DNA from: JAFAGX01 sp035622175
GTDB lineage: Bacteria; Acidobacteriota; Terriglobia; Terriglobales; Acidobacteriaceae
Direction: 5' to 3'
DNA: 5,645 bases
Assembly (NCBI GenBank): GCA_035622175.1
Contig: DASPVV010000189.1
Span: 1-5,645 of the forward strand
Part shown: positions 1-5,570 of the stretch, piece after piece
Position numbering within the stretch: position 1 is the stretch's first letter
Layout: the number at the start of each line of letters is the position of its first letter
The notes under the pieces: generated by a model
Seen by the model: the letters and a program-made list of their open reading frames with translations, nothing else
Database searches by the model: none
What the model was told of the DNA's origin: nothing
Program-made: the position numbers and the translations under genes

Positions 1-933
1 ATTCCTGGCCGCTCCCTGAGCGCGGCGGGAGGTCGTGCCACGGCGGCCTATCGTGTCGTCACCCCGGACTACTTCACGACGATTGGCACACCGCTACACG
101 AAGGCCGGTTTTTCGCTGAGAGCGATGGCTCTGCCAGTGCCAACGTAGTTCTGGTCAACGAGAGTTTTGTCCGGACATGGTTCCCTAACGAAGATGTGCT
201 CGGCAAAATCCTAGAGCTGCACAATCTCTATGCCAGAGAAGGCATTGATTCGGCGGAATCGCAAAACGACACAGTTCAGATTGTTGGCGTTGTGAAAGAT
301 TCCCGGCAATACGCCTCGAGAGAGTTGCACGATCTTTATGCCGCTCCGCCTCCAGAAATCTATGTTCCATTCCGGCAACATGCTGCCGCCAATCGCGACA
401 TGGCGATCATACTGAGGACCGTCCCGGAGCCTGGAACGCTAACGGATGCCGTGCGCGCACAGGTGCTCAGTATTGATCCTGGCCAGCCGATTTATGATGT
501 GCAGACACTGCAGGAACTCACCGATCTGGCCCTGGGCCCCTCTCGCCTGGCGCTGGTACTGCTCAGTGTGTTCGCGGGAATTGCATTGCTGGTTGCGTCC
601 GTCGGACTCTACGCGGTGATCTCCTATTCAGTAACCCAGAGGATGCAGGAAATGGGTATTCGCATGGCAATTGGTGCCCTCCCACGGGAGGTCCTGAGCC
701 TGATTCTAAAAGACGGTATGAGTTGGGCGGGCGTCGGATTGGGTTTCGGATTCTTTGTGTCGCTAGCGTTATCTCGCTTTATGTCTACCCTATTGTACGG
801 AGTTCGCCCGAGCGATTCCCTGACGCTTGTAGCCGCTTCCGTAGTGTTGATCGCGGTTGCATTTTTTGCCATCTACTTTCCTGCCCGCAGGGCGACGAAG
901 GTAAGTCCCATGGCAGCTCTGCGCTTGGAATGA
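1..933 (+). CDS. MacB/FtsX-type (ADOP-like) ABC transporter permease, C-terminal part, 5' end outside the window
   Basis: The reading frame is open from base 1 to the TGA at 931-933, giving 310 residues with no start in the window, so the gene continues to the left; internal ATGs such as 196 are not the real start. The first 170 or so residues resemble the MacB periplasmic core domain, with the typical sequence around VTPDYFTTIG, the GRFF-E-D turn, VNESFVRTWFP and VGVVKDSR. A FtsX-like domain follows, with three hydrophobic helices encoded at about 547-630, 724-783 and 820-882. The cytoplasmic loop motif EMGIRMAIGA and the ending PARRATKVSPMAALRLE are characteristic of this family. Related permeases have about 800 residues and two such halves; this is the second half. 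The known family role is membrane export or envelope mechanotransmission with a separate ATPase; the substrate cannot be read here. The gene converges on the oxidoreductase operon and is probably unrelated to it. Confidence 0.93.
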   Translation: MPGRSLSAAGGRATAAYRVVTPDYFTTIGTPLHEGRFFAESDGSASANVVLVNESFVRTWFPNEDVLGKILELHNLYAREGIDSAESQNDTVQIVGVVKDSRQYASRELHDLYAAPPPEIYVPFRQHAAANRDMAIILRTVPEPGTLTDAVRAQVLSIDPGQPIYDVQTLQELTDLALGPSRLALVLLSVFAGIALLVASVGLYAVISYSVTQRMQEMGIRMAIGALPREVLSLILKDGMSWAGVGLGFGFFVSLALSRFMSTLLYGVRPSDSLTLVAASVVLIAVAFFAIYFPARRATKVSPMAALRLE

Positions 934-1295
934 ATGATCGCGGTCCACGGTAAAATGTCACCTTGCGAAGCGTCAGCGGCTCTATGAAAGGAATTCCTCG
1001 AAAATAGGTCCCTTGTCGGCCAGCGTTTACTGATTCCCGGCGGATGATGGGCTAACGGGACGTCGAACGATGAAAAACAATGCGGGCGATAAGCTCGTTT
1101 CTGACCAACTTCAGGTCTGTCCACCATCCGAGTGCTATTGGTAAACACCACGCCGTAAACCGGGAGAAGTCCGCCAATGTCGATCTTTACCGCTAGTCTT
1201 CGCGGAGATTCTCGCGTCCATGCGTGAGTTCCATGAGGGCTGGTTGAGATCCAGTCGACGGGGTTTCAAAGGACCCCTCTCAAGAGCGGTTCTGA
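934..1295. other. convergent intergenic region without a convincing gene
   Basis: These 362 bases lie between the stop of the permease gene and the stop of the aldo/keto reductase gene. Several very short frames exist, for example ATG at 1070 (24 codons) and ATG at 1177 (16 codons), but none has both a good ribosome binding site and recognisable protein content. A weak stem, GGGGT at 1260-1264 with ACCCC at 1273-1277, could help end transcription of the leftward operon, but no U-tract follows on either strand. I see no tRNA, repeat array or clear terminator. Confidence 0.5.
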
Positions 1296-2177
1296 TTATC
1301 GTGGCGCTCCACCGATTGAATTGAGATCAACAGCCAATTCGGCAGGAATCGGCAGCAATGCAGCATTCAGATTCTCGCGGAGATGTTTGCGGGAAGATGT
1401 CCCTGGGATCAGCAGGACGTTGGGTGAGCGATGCAGAAGCCAGGCAAGTGCGAGCTGCATGGGTCTTACTTTCAGTGATGCTGCGGCTGCATCGAGTGCC
1501 GACGATTGCAACGGAGTGAACCCGCCCAACGGGAAAAACGGAACATATGCGATCCCTTGGGAGGCGAGATCGTCGATGAACGTATCATCCTTCCTTTGTG
1601 CGACGTTGTAAAAATTCTGGACGCACACTATCTCGGTGATGGTCTGGGCTTCGGTGAACTGTTTGGGACTGACGTTGCTCAGCCCGATGTGGCGGATGAG
1701 CCCCTGATCTTTGAGTTCAACGAGCGTGGTCAGCGGTTCCTTAATCGAGCCTTCCGACGGTTCCGCGAAGCCACCGACCCGAAGATTGACGACATCCAGA
1801 ACGTCGAGGCCTAAGTTCTTCAGGTTATTGTGAATGCCGTCAATTAGCTCCTGTCGTGAGAGAGCAGGAATCCAGGAGGCGTCTGCACCCCGTCGAGCGC
1901 CAAGCTTGGTAACGATCACCAGACCCTTCGGATAAGGATGAAGAGCCTGCCTAATGATCTGATTAGTAACGTGCGGACCGTAGTAGTCGCTGGTATCAAT
2001 GTGGTTCACACCGGACTCCACCGCTTCCCGCAGAACTGCAATGGCTTCGTCGGCATCGCGTGGCGGCCCAAAGACGTGCGGGCCGGCAAGTTGCATGGCG
2101 CCGTAGCCCATGCGGTTCACGGTCGTGGCTGTTCCCACCAATGTGAAGCTGCCAGCAAGATCAGTCTGATTAATCAT
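1296..2177 (-). CDS. aldo/keto reductase, YdbC/PdxI-like
   Basis: This 293-residue protein has the length and layout of a single-domain aldo/keto reductase TIM barrel, a cytoplasmic NADPH-dependent carbonyl reductase. Visible motifs are NRMGYGAMQLAGP near the N-terminus, HIDTSDYYG with the catalytic Asp61 and Tyr66, the TKLGARRG strand with Lys91, the GLSNVSP motif after the barrel centre, YVPFFPLGG, and the cofactor-binding IPGTSS near the C-terminus. The position usually holding the catalytic His is Asn131 (DVVNLRVGG). From memory, the overall sequence is close to E. coli YdbC, which has been described as a pyridoxal reductase (PdxI) and has the same VNLR sequence. I do not assign that substrate here, because such proteins occur in many contexts. 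The start ATG is preceded by AGGAGAGGA at a good distance. It is the last gene of the operon, 36 nt after the SDR gene. Confidence 0.93.
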   Translation of the reverse strand: MINQTDLAGSFTLVGTATTVNRMGYGAMQLAGPHVFGPPRDADEAIAVLREAVESGVNHIDTSDYYGPHVTNQIIRQALHPYPKGLVIVTKLGARRGADASWIPALSRQELIDGIHNNLKNLGLDVLDVVNLRVGGFAEPSEGSIKEPLTTLVELKDQGLIRHIGLSNVSPKQFTEAQTITEIVCVQNFYNVAQRKDDTFIDDLASQGIAYVPFFPLGGFTPLQSSALDAAAASLKVRPMQLALAWLLHRSPNVLLIPGTSSRKHLRENLNAALLPIPAELAVDLNSIGGAPR

Positions 2178-2213
2178 TTGTCCTCTCCTATCTCTGCTCT
2201 CTCATTCACAAGG

Positions 2214-3203
2214 TTAGAAAGACTCTCCGACCAGTTCTTCGCTCTTCTTCCAGAGCGCCTCGGCGCCGTTTGAATCAAGCGCGTACGCCCGTACGCCTTC
2301 GCTGATGACGGTGATAGGCGTACTGTCCGGCACGATTCTGCCAACGTGGCAATTTTCGCAGTACTGGGCTCCAATCTCATCGGCGGGAGCAACGACAGCG
2401 GCCCACACCGGAGTGGCTGCGCCTTGCGGGACGCTCTTCCACTCGAACGGACCTTTACCTTCGGCCGCGAGTTGCTGATTGATCTGGTCGATGAGCTTCT
2501 CGATTCTTCCCGGTTCGCTGTAACGTCCAAGTTCCGTTTGAATGCCTCCGGGATGCACCGCCGCTGCGCGCACGCCACGATCTCGATGCCGATGGTCGAA
2601 AGCTACAGCGAACAAGATGTTTGCAGTCTTCGATCGCCCATAGGCAACAAACGGCTCGTACGGCGTCCGTTCAAAGTTCGGATCTTCGAGGTCCACGTTA
2701 GAATAGCGATGACCTGCAGATGACAGATTGATTAAGCGCCCACCCTCGCGGAGCAGTGGCGCGATCCGATTGACCAGCACAAAGTGCCCGAGGTGATTGG
2801 TGCCGAATTGGGTCTCAAATCCATCGATAGTGTGGCCAATGGGGGTGGCCATAACTCCAGCGTTAGCGATAATCACGTCGAGCGATTCGCCTTCCGCCAG
2901 CAGCCGATCGGCGCATCCTCGCACGCTCTTAAGGTTGGCCAGATCGAGCTCGATTAATTCGAAGCTGCCACCGCCAGCGATAGCGTCCTTGCGTATCTGC
3001 GGGGTGGCTTTTTCCGCTTTGGCCAGATCGCGTGCCGCGCCGATCACTTGAGCGCCGTGTGCCCCTAGTGAGCGGGCAGTCTCAACTCCAAGGCCCGCCG
3101 AAACGCCGGTAACGAGAATCCGCTTGCCCCGCAGATCAATTCCGGACAAAACATCGTCAGTGGTTGATGTTGCTCCAAATCGGTTCGTCATTGTGCTTGC
3201 CAC
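2214..3203 (-). CDS. classical short-chain dehydrogenase/reductase (WWOX/retinol-dehydrogenase-like)
   Basis: From the GTG at 3203 the protein has 329 residues. It carries a full SDR set: cofactor motif TGVSAGLG (residues 32-39), Asp87 in ELDLANL, ANAG (113-116), the catalytic Asn136 in TNHLGHF, the Ser pair 161-162 in INLSSAGH, and Tyr188-x3-Lys192 in AYGRSK, followed by HPGGIQT. This predicts an active cytoplasmic NAD(P)-dependent alcohol/carbonyl oxidoreductase; Arg58 after the second strand favours NADPH. The frame is also open to a GTG at 3245 and contains an ATG at 3191. I chose 3203 because GGAGG lies five bases upstream of it; 3191 is 17 bases from that site and 3245 has none. The C-terminal part carries an unusual CENCH sequence (282-286). 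It is the third gene of the operon, 42 nt after the epimerase-like gene. Substrate unknown. Confidence 0.92.
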   Translation of the reverse strand: MASTMTNRFGATSTTDDVLSGIDLRGKRILVTGVSAGLGVETARSLGAHGAQVIGAARDLAKAEKATPQIRKDAIAGGGSFELIELDLANLKSVRGCADRLLAEGESLDVIIANAGVMATPIGHTIDGFETQFGTNHLGHFVLVNRIAPLLREGGRLINLSSAGHRYSNVDLEDPNFERTPYEPFVAYGRSKTANILFAVAFDHRHRDRGVRAAAVHPGGIQTELGRYSEPGRIEKLIDQINQQLAAEGKGPFEWKSVPQGAATPVWAAVVAPADEIGAQYCENCHVGRIVPDSTPITVISEGVRAYALDSNGAEALWKKSEELVGESF

Positions 3204-3208
3204 TTTTT

Positions 3209-3213
3209 CCTCC
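3209..3213 (-). promoter_or_regulatory. ribosome binding site fixing the GTG start of the SDR gene
   Basis: On the minus strand GGAGG is followed by five A residues and then GTG at 3203. This spacing is near optimal and argues for GTG at 3203 over the ATG at 3191 and the far upstream GTG at 3245. Confidence 0.7.
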
Positions 3214-3245
3214 TGTACGCTGACCGTTTCTAAATGACGGAACAC

Positions 3246-4157
3246 CTAGCTCCGCAGAGCCGCAGCGATCTTTTCCGTTTCGAAATACGTGCCACGCTCG
3301 AGATCGGCAACCAAGCCAACTTGCGTCGGCCGCCATCCCAATCTTTCTCTTGTTAGGGCGCTTGAGGCCAAGACACCCATTCCGAAGAACAGTCCCATCC
3401 AGCCAAAATGCTCAGCGGCCTGCTCCTGCGATTTGCTGACCACCGGTACGTTCAGGCGCCGCCCGATCACTTCCGCGATTTCCCGTGTCGGTACTCCTTC
3501 ATCTCCGATCCCATGATAGGTAGCTCCCGCAGAACCCTTCTCCAGTACTAATTTGTAGAGACGGGCCGCATCGAGCCGGTGCACGGCGGGCCAGCGGTTG
3601 AGCCCGTCACGTACATAGGCGGAAACCCCCTTCTCGCGCGCGATCTGGATCAGCCGCGGCACGAATCCGTGATCGCCGTCGCCATGGACTGAGAAAGGTA
3701 GGCGCACTACCGAGGCCCGCACGCCGCGTGATGCAAACTCCATCGCCGTCTGTTCTGACCTGCGCGGGAAGTTTGGACTCGGCGCATCCTCTTCTGTTGC
3801 GGGCCGGCCCGGAGCGAGGAGCGCAAGGCCAGACGTGACAATCAACGGGCGGTCGGACCCTTCAAGCGCTTTACCGAGTGTTTCGATGGCACGCCGATCC
3901 GCGTCCACTGAAGGTCCATAATTATTGAAGTTATGTATGAACGCGGTGTGGATGACGCCATCGGATGTGGCCGCTCCGTTGCGCAAGCTTTCGAGATCTT
4001 CCAGCGAGCCGCGATGCACCTGAGCTCCCGCCGTGGCGAGGGATGCTGCGCCCTTATCGGAGCGGGCGAGACCGAGCACCTGATAGCCTGCATTGATGAG
4101 TTCATGAACAATCGCGGATCCGATGAAACCTGTAGCGCCGGTTACGAAAATGCTCAT
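3246..4157 (-). CDS. atypical SDR, NAD(P)-dependent epimerase/dehydratase-like (SDR_a5 type)
   Basis: This 303-residue protein begins with a Rossmann cofactor motif, VTGATGFIGS (GxxGxxG at 7-13). Arg32 after the second beta strand (GLARSD) suggests NADPH preference. Later landmarks are GSLEDLESL (50-58), GVIHTAF (67-73), VTSG (107-110) holding the usual Ser, VVRLPFSVHGDGDHGFVP, and WPAVHRLDAARLYKLVLEKG, all typical of the extended/atypical SDR group annotated as NAD-dependent epimerase or NAD(P)H-binding proteins. No Tyr-x3-Lys pair is found where the catalytic one would be; the region reads PRRSEQTAME (131-140). It may therefore be a reductase with a different mechanism, a cofactor sensor or a binding protein. 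The start ATG has a strong AGGAGGAG site that overlaps the stop codon of the 93-residue gene upstream, implying coupled translation. The next gene follows after 42 nt. Confidence 0.92.
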   Translation of the reverse strand: MSIFVTGATGFIGSAIVHELINAGYQVLGLARSDKGAASLATAGAQVHRGSLEDLESLRNGAATSDGVIHTAFIHNFNNYGPSVDADRRAIETLGKALEGSDRPLIVTSGLALLAPGRPATEEDAPSPNFPRRSEQTAMEFASRGVRASVVRLPFSVHGDGDHGFVPRLIQIAREKGVSAYVRDGLNRWPAVHRLDAARLYKLVLEKGSAGATYHGIGDEGVPTREIAEVIGRRLNVPVVSKSQEQAAEHFGWMGLFFGMGVLASSALTRERLGWRPTQVGLVADLERGTYFETEKIAAALRS

Positions 4158-4160
4158 GTT

Positions 4161-4168
4161 CTCCTCCT
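4161..4168 (-). promoter_or_regulatory. ribosome binding site overlapping the upstream stop codon
   Basis: On the minus strand the TAG stop of the 93-residue gene (4167-4169) shares its last two bases with AGGAGGAG, which is followed by AAC and the ATG at 4157. The nine-base gap and shared bases point to translational coupling of the two genes. Confidence 0.75.
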
Positions 4169-4448
4169 ACGTAGTTGCGAATTCAGTTGATAGGGACAAA
4201 GCGTTCATTTGCTTTGCGAGCCGTGCCGAGACCTTGGCAGTTACCCATCGCCAGTCGCGAGCCGAAGCGGGTAGATCGTCGGTTGCTTCCAATTCACGCA
4301 ACCATTCTGCTGCTGAGAGCTCCGCCAGTTCCGATCCGAACAACTCGGTCGCCGCTCCGAAGAATGCCCGTAACTCTCGTTCTGCCAAGCTCATCGAGTC
4401 GGCGCAATCCGGATTTTTCGGCTGCAGGTTAACCCCTAATTGATTCAT
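4167..4448 (-). CDS. small protein of unknown function, first gene of the oxidoreductase operon
   Basis: This 93-residue protein belongs to no family whose function I can name. It is very probably a real gene: GAGAGG lies eight bases upstream of the ATG, its stop overlaps the ribosome binding site of the next gene, and it lies directly downstream of the regulated promoter. The sequence looks mainly helical: an unstructured N-terminus (1-18), an amphipathic acidic stretch SLAERELRAFFGAATELFG (20-38) followed by ELSAAEWLRELEA (43-55), then a basic helix from about Trp66 to Met81 with Trp66 and Trp68. It has one Cys (15), no signal peptide and no membrane segment, so it should be cytoplasmic. 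Its place suggests a partner or chaperone for the oxidoreductases or a cofactor of the repressor, but this is a guess. A start at Met19 is possible but lacks a ribosome binding site. Confidence 0.78.
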   Translation of the reverse strand: MNQLGVNLQPKNPDCADSMSLAERELRAFFGAATELFGSELAELSAAEWLRELEATDDLPASARDWRWVTAKVSARLAKQMNALSLSTEFATT

Positions 4449-4497
4449 TTGTTTAACCTCTCAGTGTCGATATTGAATGCCCCAACTTCTAATAAAA

Positions 4498-4512
4498 CGG
4501 AGAACGTCTCCG
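4498..4512. promoter_or_regulatory. putative TetR operator O1
   Basis: A perfect inverted repeat, CGGAGA then ACG then TCTCCG, lies in the divergent spacer 49 nt before the start of the minus-strand operon. It has the same core and three-base spacer as the repeat at 4529-4549. Paired palindromes next to a tetR gene are the usual binding sites of such regulators. This one would fall just after the expected transcription start of the operon, where bound repressor would block elongation or promoter opening. Confidence 0.75.
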
Positions 4513-4523
4513 AATTACCTGAT

Positions 4524-4553
4524 AAGATAACCGGAGACTATCTCCGGTTGCAA
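4524..4553 (-). promoter_or_regulatory. candidate promoter of the oxidoreductase operon
   Basis: Reading the minus strand, TTGCAA (4553-4548) can serve as a -35 box and TATCTT (4529-4524) as a -10 box, with an 18-base spacer that is almost entirely the O2 palindrome. Each box matches the sigma-70 consensus at four of six positions, so the call is tentative. Transcription would begin near 4517, giving a leader of about 70 nt. I could not assign a good promoter for the tetR gene on the plus strand. Confidence 0.4.
4529..4549. promoter_or_regulatory. putative TetR operator O2
   Basis: A perfect inverted repeat with nine-base arms, AACCGGAGA and TCTCCGGTT, is separated by CTA. It contains the same CGGAGA-N3-TCTCCG core as O1, with centres 34 bp apart (about three helical turns). 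It ends 14 bases before the tetR start codon and lies within the spacer of the candidate promoter for the opposite operon, so one bound repressor could shut both directions. Confidence 0.82.
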
Positions 4554-4563
4554 ATATTTTGGG

Positions 4564-5148
4564 ATGGGCAAAAAGAGCGCAAAGACGGCCCAGCGGAAGC
4601 CGCGCACCGACGCGCAGCGTAATCGCGACCGCGTTCTGGGAGTAGCGAAGGAGGCGTTCACGCGCTACGGTGCCAACGCCAGCCTTGACGACATTGCGAA
4701 AGAAGCAGGCGTGGGGGCCGGAACTCTGTATCGGCACTTTCCCAGCCGCGATGCCTTGCTCGAGGCGGTCTATCGGACCGAGGTTGAGAAGCTTGCTTCA
4801 GCCCAACGGAAGTTCGCGGAGACCATGCCCCCGATCGAGGCTCTGCGGGCCTGGATGCTGTTGTTCGTTGATTACATTGCGGCGAAGCACATCATTGCGC
4901 CTGCACTGAATACCATCGTCGGTGGCACCGCGAAGCTGTACGAAGGTTCCCGCACTCAGATCCAAGGGGCGATCGACGCGCTGGTGAAACGCGCCATTAG
5001 GAGCGGCGACATACGCAAGGACCTCGATGCATTCGACCTGCTTCGCGCGCTCATCGGCGTGTCCAACGTGGCCTCCACCCCGGACTGGCAGCAAAGCGCC
5101 AAGCGCCTGGTGGACATTCTCATCAGTGGCTCACGGCCGATCAAATAA
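4564..5148 (+). CDS. TetR/AcrR-family transcriptional repressor
   Basis: This 194-residue protein has the normal size for the family. The N-terminal DNA-binding domain is clear: a basic leader (1-23), helix 1 with VLGVAKEAFTRYG (24-36), and the helix-turn-helix SLDDIAKEAGVGAGTLYRHF (40-59), followed by PSRDALLEAVY. The C-terminal ligand-binding domain (about 75-190) is helical and looks like the SbtR-type C-terminal domain, with EALRAWMLLFVDYIAAKH and a closing RLVDILISG helix. The ligand is not predictable. The gene diverges from the oxidoreductase operon and sits next to two matching palindromes, which supports local and autogenous repression. No strong Shine-Dalgarno precedes the ATG, but an in-frame stop at 4528-4530 limits any longer start, and no later start would preserve the DNA-binding domain. 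Poor initiation may keep repressor levels low. Confidence 0.95.
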   Translation: MGKKSAKTAQRKPRTDAQRNRDRVLGVAKEAFTRYGANASLDDIAKEAGVGAGTLYRHFPSRDALLEAVYRTEVEKLASAQRKFAETMPPIEALRAWMLLFVDYIAAKHIIAPALNTIVGGTAKLYEGSRTQIQGAIDALVKRAIRSGDIRKDLDAFDLLRALIGVSNVASTPDWQQSAKRLVDILISGSRPIK

Positions 5149-5408
5149 GAGCCCCCCACGCCAGGTCATCGACGAGCTGTTTCATGGGTCTCCTTCGCAG
5201 CTGTACTGTGCCGGCGAAACACTCCAACCCCGAACGGGGAGTCGACGGCCTTGTGGTCGGTAACCCAGAAACTGGACCCTCGCTTGTTCATTTCCGGCTT
5301 GCTCGTGAGAACGAAGCCGTTCGCGCGGCGGACGCTGCCGCGTGAGTGGCGCGGGCAGCAGTGGTGGTTCCTTGCGTCGGGTAAAGTTTGGGTCACAAGG
5401 AGGTCCTC
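5149..5408. other. non-coding stretch between tetR and the recombinase remnant
   Basis: No convincing gene is seen here. The tetR frame stays open for 87 codons after its stop, up to the TGA at 5410-5412, but the segment has no good start or ribosome binding site and no family resemblance. Two GC-rich stems are present: CCCCG/CGGGG at 5228-5239 with a two-base loop, and CGCGGC/GCCGCG at 5324-5342. Neither is followed by a T-run, so neither is a standard terminator, though the first could end the tetR transcript weakly. Confidence 0.45.
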
Positions 5409-5416
5409 GTGACCCA
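5389..5416 (+). repeat. 8-bp inverted repeat enclosing a near-perfect Shine-Dalgarno
   Basis: TGGGTCAC (5389-5396) and its exact complement GTGACCCA (5409-5416) enclose a 12-base loop containing AAGGAGGT (5397-5404). The right arm begins with the GTG start codon of the recombinase-like frame. In RNA the hairpin would bury the start codon while exposing the Shine-Dalgarno, which would dampen translation. Alternatively it could be a recombinase recognition site. The repeat is seen directly; the roles are inferred. Confidence 0.6.
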
Positions 5417-5570
5417 TTTACGCAAAATAATGCTGGAGGAGCTCCAGCGTTCGGCTTTAATCGAACCCGCACCAAACACTCATTCCCATGCAACTATGCG
5501 GAGTGCGCGTCCGATAAAGCAGGGTCGAAAACGTTCTCATGCCGGGTTTCCTGAAAGTTCGACTCGGTAG
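5409..5570 (+). pseudogene. remnant of a tyrosine recombinase/integrase gene (N-terminal codons only)
   Basis: From GTG at 5409, preceded by AAGGAGGT four bases upstream, the first 14 residues read VTHLRKIMLEELQR. As I recall the family, this matches the start of phage-type tyrosine recombinases that continue with a RNYS..TTRAY segment and an ARYFHRPPDQLGPEHIREY-like SAM-like N-terminal domain. Here the resemblance ends at about 5450. The frame then runs through unrelated sequence to a TAG at 5568-5570, giving only 53 residues against roughly 300 or more for an intact enzyme. No catalytic Arg/His/Tyr region is present. A frameshift or a deletion junction near 5450 would explain this. It could also be an unrelated small ORF with a chance match, since only 14 residues support the call. 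Confidence 0.45.

Noticed and set aside
1201..1216. Palindrome-like CGCGGAGATTCTCGCG, reminiscent of the TetR operators
   Set aside because: The arms pair only with a bulge and the N3 spacer of the operator core is missing, so it is not a third copy of the motif.
1070..1219. Short ORFs in the convergent intergenic region (24 codons from ATG 1070, 16 codons from ATG 1177)
   Set aside because: The first lacks a ribosome binding site; the second has a fair GGAGAAG but only 16 codons, and neither shows recognisable content.
1260..1277. GGGGT/ACCCC stem as a terminator of the oxidoreductase operon
   Set aside because: Only five base pairs with an eight-base loop and no U-tract; too weak to call.
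1220..1324. Plus-strand ORF beginning ATG at 1220, about 34 codons, running into the 3' end of the aldo/keto reductase gene
   Set aside because: It is antisense to a clear gene at its end, has no ribosome binding site and resembles nothing known.
5149..5412. In-frame continuation of the TetR frame past its stop, ending with TGA overlapping the recombinase start
   Set aside because: The TetR protein already has normal length and ending; the continuation has no start signal or family resemblance and is probably chance openness of GC-rich DNA.
5432..5448. GCTGGAG/CTCCAGC inverted repeat with a three-base loop
   Set aside because: It falls within codons for the conserved LEELQ residues and is explained by their codon choice; no T-run follows.
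5182..5493. Minus-strand ORF of 103 codons opposite the region right of tetR
   Set aside because: Low-complexity, Pro/Arg-rich translation without a ribosome binding site; typical of a shadow frame in GC-rich sequence.
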